Below are positions 5,585 through 7,961 of a stretch of DNA of 7,961 bases, in pieces (within the stretch, counting starts at the first letter, position 1; each line of letters starts with the position of its first letter). The notes under the pieces were generated by a model that made no database searches, had not been told where the DNA came from, and saw only the letters and a list, made by a program, of their open reading frames with translations. The position numbers were made by a program, and so were the translations under genes. Origin of the DNA: JAVBLF01 sp031553675 (GTDB taxonomy: Bacteria > Bacillota > Clostridia > Christensenellales > CALWSW01); the NCBI GenBank assembly GCA_031553675.1, contig JAVBLF010000055.1:1-7961 (forward strand), written 5' to 3'.

Positions 5585-7461
5585 AGTGGAATTCGGGCGA
5601 CATCCTCGACGGGCGCTACCGCATCGAGCGAAAAATCGGTTCGGGCGGCATGGCCAATGTCTATCGCGCTGTCGATTTGAAGTCGCGCCGCCTCGTCGCG
5701 ATCAAGGCGCTCAAAGAGGAATTTTCGCAAAACGGCGAATTCGTCAGGCGCTTCCGGTCCGAAGCCGAAGCCGTCCTCCAGCTCAACCACGACAACATCG
5801 TCCGCTCCTTCGACGTCGCGCAAGAGGGCGAGACGCAATACATCGTACTCGAATACATCGAGGGCAAGACGCTCAAGCAACTCATCCGCGACGAAGGACC
5901 GCTGACGCCCGCTCGCGCCATTCCGATCGCCATGCAGATCTGCGACGCGCTCGCCCACGCCCATGATCGCCTGCTGATCCACCGCGACGTCAAGCCGCAA
6001 AACATCATCATCACGCCCAAGGGCCGCGCCAAAATCACCGACTTTGGCATCGCGCGCTTCGCCGACGCCAACACGATGACCTACGCCGGCGCCAACATAC
6101 TCGGCTCTGTCCACTACATTTCGCCCGAACAGGCCCGCGGCGAGGTCGTCAACGTGACGAGCGACCTCTACTCCGTCGGCATCGTGCTCTACGAGATGCT
6201 GACCGCGAAGCTCCCCTTCGACAGCGACAACACCGTCTCCGTCGCGATCAAGCACATCCAAGAGGCGATCATTCCGCCCATCGAGTGGCAAAGCGGCATT
6301 GGACGCGCACTCAACGACATCGTCCTGAAGGCGACGCGCAAAGATGAAGCGCTCCGCTATCAATCCGCGCGCGAACTTAAGCGCGACCTCCAGCGCGCCC
6401 TCCGCGAGCCGGACGGCGATTTCGTCCAGAAAATGGGCAGCGAGCTTCCTTCCGAACGCCTCCCGCGCCGTCTGCGTTATGCCCGCACGCGCTGGGGCAA
6501 GGCGCTCAACATCGCTGTCGGTACGGTGATCGTGCTCGGCATACTCATATCGCTCGGCATGATCGTGCGCACGGTCTTCCTCCGCGGGGCAGCAGAAAAG
6601 CTGCTCATTCCTCAGCTCGCCGGAAAAACCGAGCGACAAGCCTTCGACCGCTGCGATGAACTGGGCCTCCGCATGGTCGTTGAAGTCACAGAAAGCAACA
6701 AAGAGTATCCGGCCGGACAGGTCTTTCGCCAGTCGCCATCGGCCGGAACGCCCGCCAAAGCGAACGATTTGATAACCGTCGGCATCAGTGCCGGGCCTGC
6801 CGAAATCACGGCGCCCGCCCTTTTGGATTACCAATGGAGCGAGGCGCGCTCCATACTCGACGACATGAAGATCCCATGGGAGATCACGTTTGAGCCGAAT
6901 GAGCTGCCCGACGGTACCGTGTTCAAGCAGATCCCCGACCCCGATACCCCCCTCGAGCCGGACGACCGCATGGAAATCTGGGTGAGCGGACAACCCGAAA
7001 ACATGGAACGCGTCCCATCCCTCACGAACGTGCAGCTCGACGAGGCGGTCGCGCAATTGAAAACCAGCGGATTTGAGCGGGTGCTCGTCACCTATGTCCA
7101 AAACGCAGGTGGCGTCGGCGGCACGGTCACCAATCAACTGCCCTCCGGCGGCGACAACATCCCAGGCAGCGAAGCCGTCAAGCTCTGGGTTCTCAAGCCG
7201 GAACACTCGTCCTTCATCGCGCAGGACGCGCTGAATATCTCCGTCGAGGTGCAGGACAGCAAGGTCATGGTCACCGCCAAAGACGACATCGTCGAGACGA
7301 TCCTCTACGAGGACACCCTCCCGGCCAGCAAACAGCATGTCATCCCCGTGACGGTCGAATCGGACAGACCCGGCACGCGAAAGCTGATCGTCTACATCAA
7401 CGGACTGAAGTACCGTGAGAAAGAGATCCAGCTTGAAACCAACAAAAACACCGGTCAATAG
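5581..7461 (+). CDS. prkC: Transmembrane serine/threonine protein kinase with PASTA repeats
   Basis: Eukaryotic-like (Hanks-type) kinase of the PrkC/PknB/StkP group, which senses peptidoglycan fragments or lipid II through extracellular PASTA repeats and phosphorylates cell-wall, division and translation proteins. In the 626 residues the kinase domain (about 13-275) has the glycine loop GSGGMANVY (20-28), Lys42 in AIK, HRDVKPQN (134-141, catalytic Asp136), DFG (154-156), an activation loop with Thr165 and Thr167, and SPE (181-183). A basic juxtamembrane stretch (296-307) precedes one membrane helix (about 310-330), predicting kinase inside and C-terminus outside. Three PASTA repeats follow (about 342-405, 409-471 and 477-540), then a beta-rich domain without PASTA features (about 545-617) like the Ig-like tails of some clostridial homologues. 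The start is fixed by the ATGA overlap with the phosphatase gene. All catalytic residues are intact. The prkC name follows the Bacillus operon order. Confidence 0.95.
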   Translation: MKWNSGDILDGRYRIERKIGSGGMANVYRAVDLKSRRLVAIKALKEEFSQNGEFVRRFRSEAEAVLQLNHDNIVRSFDVAQEGETQYIVLEYIEGKTLKQLIRDEGPLTPARAIPIAMQICDALAHAHDRLLIHRDVKPQNIIITPKGRAKITDFGIARFADANTMTYAGANILGSVHYISPEQARGEVVNVTSDLYSVGIVLYEMLTAKLPFDSDNTVSVAIKHIQEAIIPPIEWQSGIGRALNDIVLKATRKDEALRYQSARELKRDLQRALREPDGDFVQKMGSELPSERLPRRLRYARTRWGKALNIAVGTVIVLGILISLGMIVRTVFLRGAAEKLLIPQLAGKTERQAFDRCDELGLRMVVEVTESNKEYPAGQVFRQSPSAGTPAKANDLITVGISAGPAEITAPALLDYQWSEARSILDDMKIPWEITFEPNELPDGTVFKQIPDPDTPLEPDDRMEIWVSGQPENMERVPSLTNVQLDEAVAQLKTSGFERVLVTYVQNAGGVGGTVTNQLPSGGDNIPGSEAVKLWVLKPEHSSFIAQDALNISVEVQDSKVMVTAKDDIVETILYEDTLPASKQHVIPVTVESDRPGTRKLIVYINGLKYREKEIQLETNKNTGQ

Positions 7462-7483
7462 CCGGACATGCCGGCGCAACCGG
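7451..7483 (+). terminator. Two-tier hairpin at the end of the kinase gene, possible weak terminator
   Basis: CCGGT (7451-7455) pairs with ACCGG (7479-7483), enclosing GCCGG (7461-7465) paired with CCGGC (7471-7475) around an ACATG loop. All ten pairs are perfect, with a 5/3-base internal loop. The stop codon TAG at 7459-7461 lies inside. No T-run follows, so as an intrinsic terminator it would be poor; it could instead be a 3' stability or processing stem separating the kinase message from rsgA. Confidence 0.3.
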
Positions 7484-7488
7484 AGTGT

Positions 7489-7517
7489 TTGATTCACCAC
7501 TCCACATTGCGTATATT
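7489..7517 (+). promoter_or_regulatory. Sigma70-type promoter upstream of rsgA
   Basis: TTGATT (7489-7494, four of six consensus bases) and TATATT (7512-7517, five of six) are separated by exactly 17 bases, in one of the few AT-rich spots of the window. Transcription would begin near 7524. It gives rsgA a likely promoter of its own in addition to any read-through from the kinase gene. Confidence 0.55.
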
Positions 7518-7523
7518 GCGTAT
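7506..7523 (+). repeat. Perfect tandem 9-bp repeat over the rsgA promoter -10
   Basis: ATTGCGTAT occurs twice head to tail (7506-7514 and 7515-7523). The junction falls within the TATATT -10 hexamer. Such spacing could serve as an operator with two half-sites on about the same face of the helix, or be a simple duplication that created the -10. Confidence 0.6.
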
Positions 7524-7560
7524 CAGGATGGATCAGGCGCTTGTAAACACTTGGAGCACA

Positions 7561-7569
7561 AAAAAGGGG
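7561..7569 (+). promoter_or_regulatory. Purine-rich ribosome binding site for the rsgA TTG start
   Basis: AAAAAGGGG ends 9 bases before the TTG at 7579 and is the only Shine-Dalgarno-like sequence suitably placed for an in-frame start. The competing in-frame ATG at 7528 has only AGG directly touching it and would begin about 4 bases after the predicted transcription start. Confidence 0.4.
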
Positions 7570-7578
7570 CGTGAACCA

Positions 7579-7961
7579 TTGCGCGAGACGGACAAGCGCG
7601 TAACGGCCGGCGCAAGCGGCCCGGTTGCCGCGTCGGACGGACGGCTGCTCAAATGCATCGGGGGCTTTTACTACGTACTGCCCGACAATGGCGGCGCGAT
7701 CTGTGAATGCCGCGCAAGGGGAAAATTCCGCCTCGATGGCGTCGCGCCCCGTGCAGGGGATCGCGTCCGGATCGAGATCGCGCCAGGCGAAACCAAGGGC
7801 GGCTACCTCGTCGATGTCTACCCGCGTCAGGGGCTACTCGTCCGCCCGCCCGTCGCCAACGTCACGCAGTTTGTTCTCGTGATCTCGGCATCCAAACCTT
7901 TGCCCGATTTTTTGCTCGCCGACAGGCTCCTGATCCAGGCCGAACGCCGCCAGGTCAAGCC
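7579..7961 (+). CDS. rsgA: Ribosome small-subunit-dependent GTPase RsgA, 3' end off window
   Basis: Circularly permuted GTPase that checks late 30S maturation; in Bacillus the homologue (CpgA/YloQ) is a known substrate of the PASTA kinase PrkC, whose gene precedes it in the same order here. The visible part has the N-terminal OB fold, recognised by LLKCIGGFYYVLPDNGG, CRARGKFR and APRAGDRV, then the entry to the GTPase domain at LLVRPPVANVTQFVLVISAS. The G motifs and zinc site would be beyond the window end. The start is uncertain. TTG at 7579 is preferred because it has a purine-rich site 9 bases upstream and lies well inside the transcript predicted from the 7489-7517 promoter. The only other in-frame start is ATG at 7528, which would add 17 residues encoded by less typical, AT-richer codons. 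The family is sure. Confidence 0.88.
   Translation, partial: MRETDKRVTAGASGPVAASDGRLLKCIGGFYYVLPDNGGAICECRARGKFRLDGVAPRAGDRVRIEIAPGETKGGYLVDVYPRQGLLVRPPVANVTQFVLVISASKPLPDFLLADRLLIQAERRQVK

Noticed and set aside
5245..7500. Long antisense open frame (751 codons) opposite the kinase gene
   Set aside because: It mirrors the codon pattern of the kinase on the other strand, shows no recognisable domain, and such long antisense frames are common in GC-rich genes with C/G-ending codons.
1..7961. CRISPR array, tRNA or rRNA genes, insertion sequence or transposase
   Set aside because: No regularly spaced repeats, no tRNA-like cloverleaf or rRNA sequence noticed, and no transposase motifs; the window is almost wholly filled by recognised coding genes.

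Overview
The window is a GC-rich stretch with strong preference for C/G-ending codons. All of its genes lie on the + strand and are almost completely packed. The order def-fmt-rsmB-rlmN-PP2C phosphatase-PASTA kinase-rsgA is the classic translation/ribosome-maturation and serine/threonine phosphosignalling operon of Firmicutes. Together with a clostridial-type endonuclease VIII/Fpg-like glycosylase upstream, it suggests a high-GC member of the Clostridia, perhaps an uncultured gut or sediment lineage. That assignment is inference; no rRNA or other decisive marker is present.

Layout. 1-699: 3' part of an Fpg/Nei-family DNA glycosylase whose start is off the window. 700-787: short leader with a weak -10-like sequence, a GC hairpin and the def ribosome binding site. 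788-4634: def, fmt, rsmB and the body of rlmN, each overlapping the next by 1 or 4 bases, so translational coupling is likely. 4635-4837: a compositionally odd stretch with palindromic AT-rich DNA, a second hairpin and a strong Shine-Dalgarno. It has no stop codon in the rlmN frame, so rlmN reads straight through into the PP2C gene. 4838-5584: PP2C phosphatase. 5581-7461: membrane-anchored serine/threonine kinase with three PASTA repeats, coupled to the phosphatase by an ATGA overlap. 7462-7578: a hairpin, a good sigma70-type promoter with a 9-bp tandem repeat over its -10, and a leader. 7579-7961: 5' part of rsgA, cut by the window end.

How the genes work together. Fmt formylates initiator Met-tRNA and Def removes the formyl group from nascent proteins. 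RsmB methylates C967 of 16S rRNA, RlmN methylates A2503 of 23S rRNA (and A37 of some tRNAs), and RsgA is a GTPase that matures the 30S subunit. The PP2C/PASTA kinase pair is a reversible phosphorylation switch that in Firmicutes senses cell-wall fragments. In some of them it phosphorylates RsgA and elongation factors, which fits its place inside this translation cluster.

The most unusual part is the rlmN-PP2C junction. There is an uninterrupted 667-codon frame. A 33-bp palindromic AT-rich core is flanked by 7-bp direct repeats. A T6 tract lies where a -1 slip would meet an immediate stop. The PP2C Shine-Dalgarno can fold into an anti-SD hairpin. The remaining genes are ordinary family members with intact catalytic motifs.
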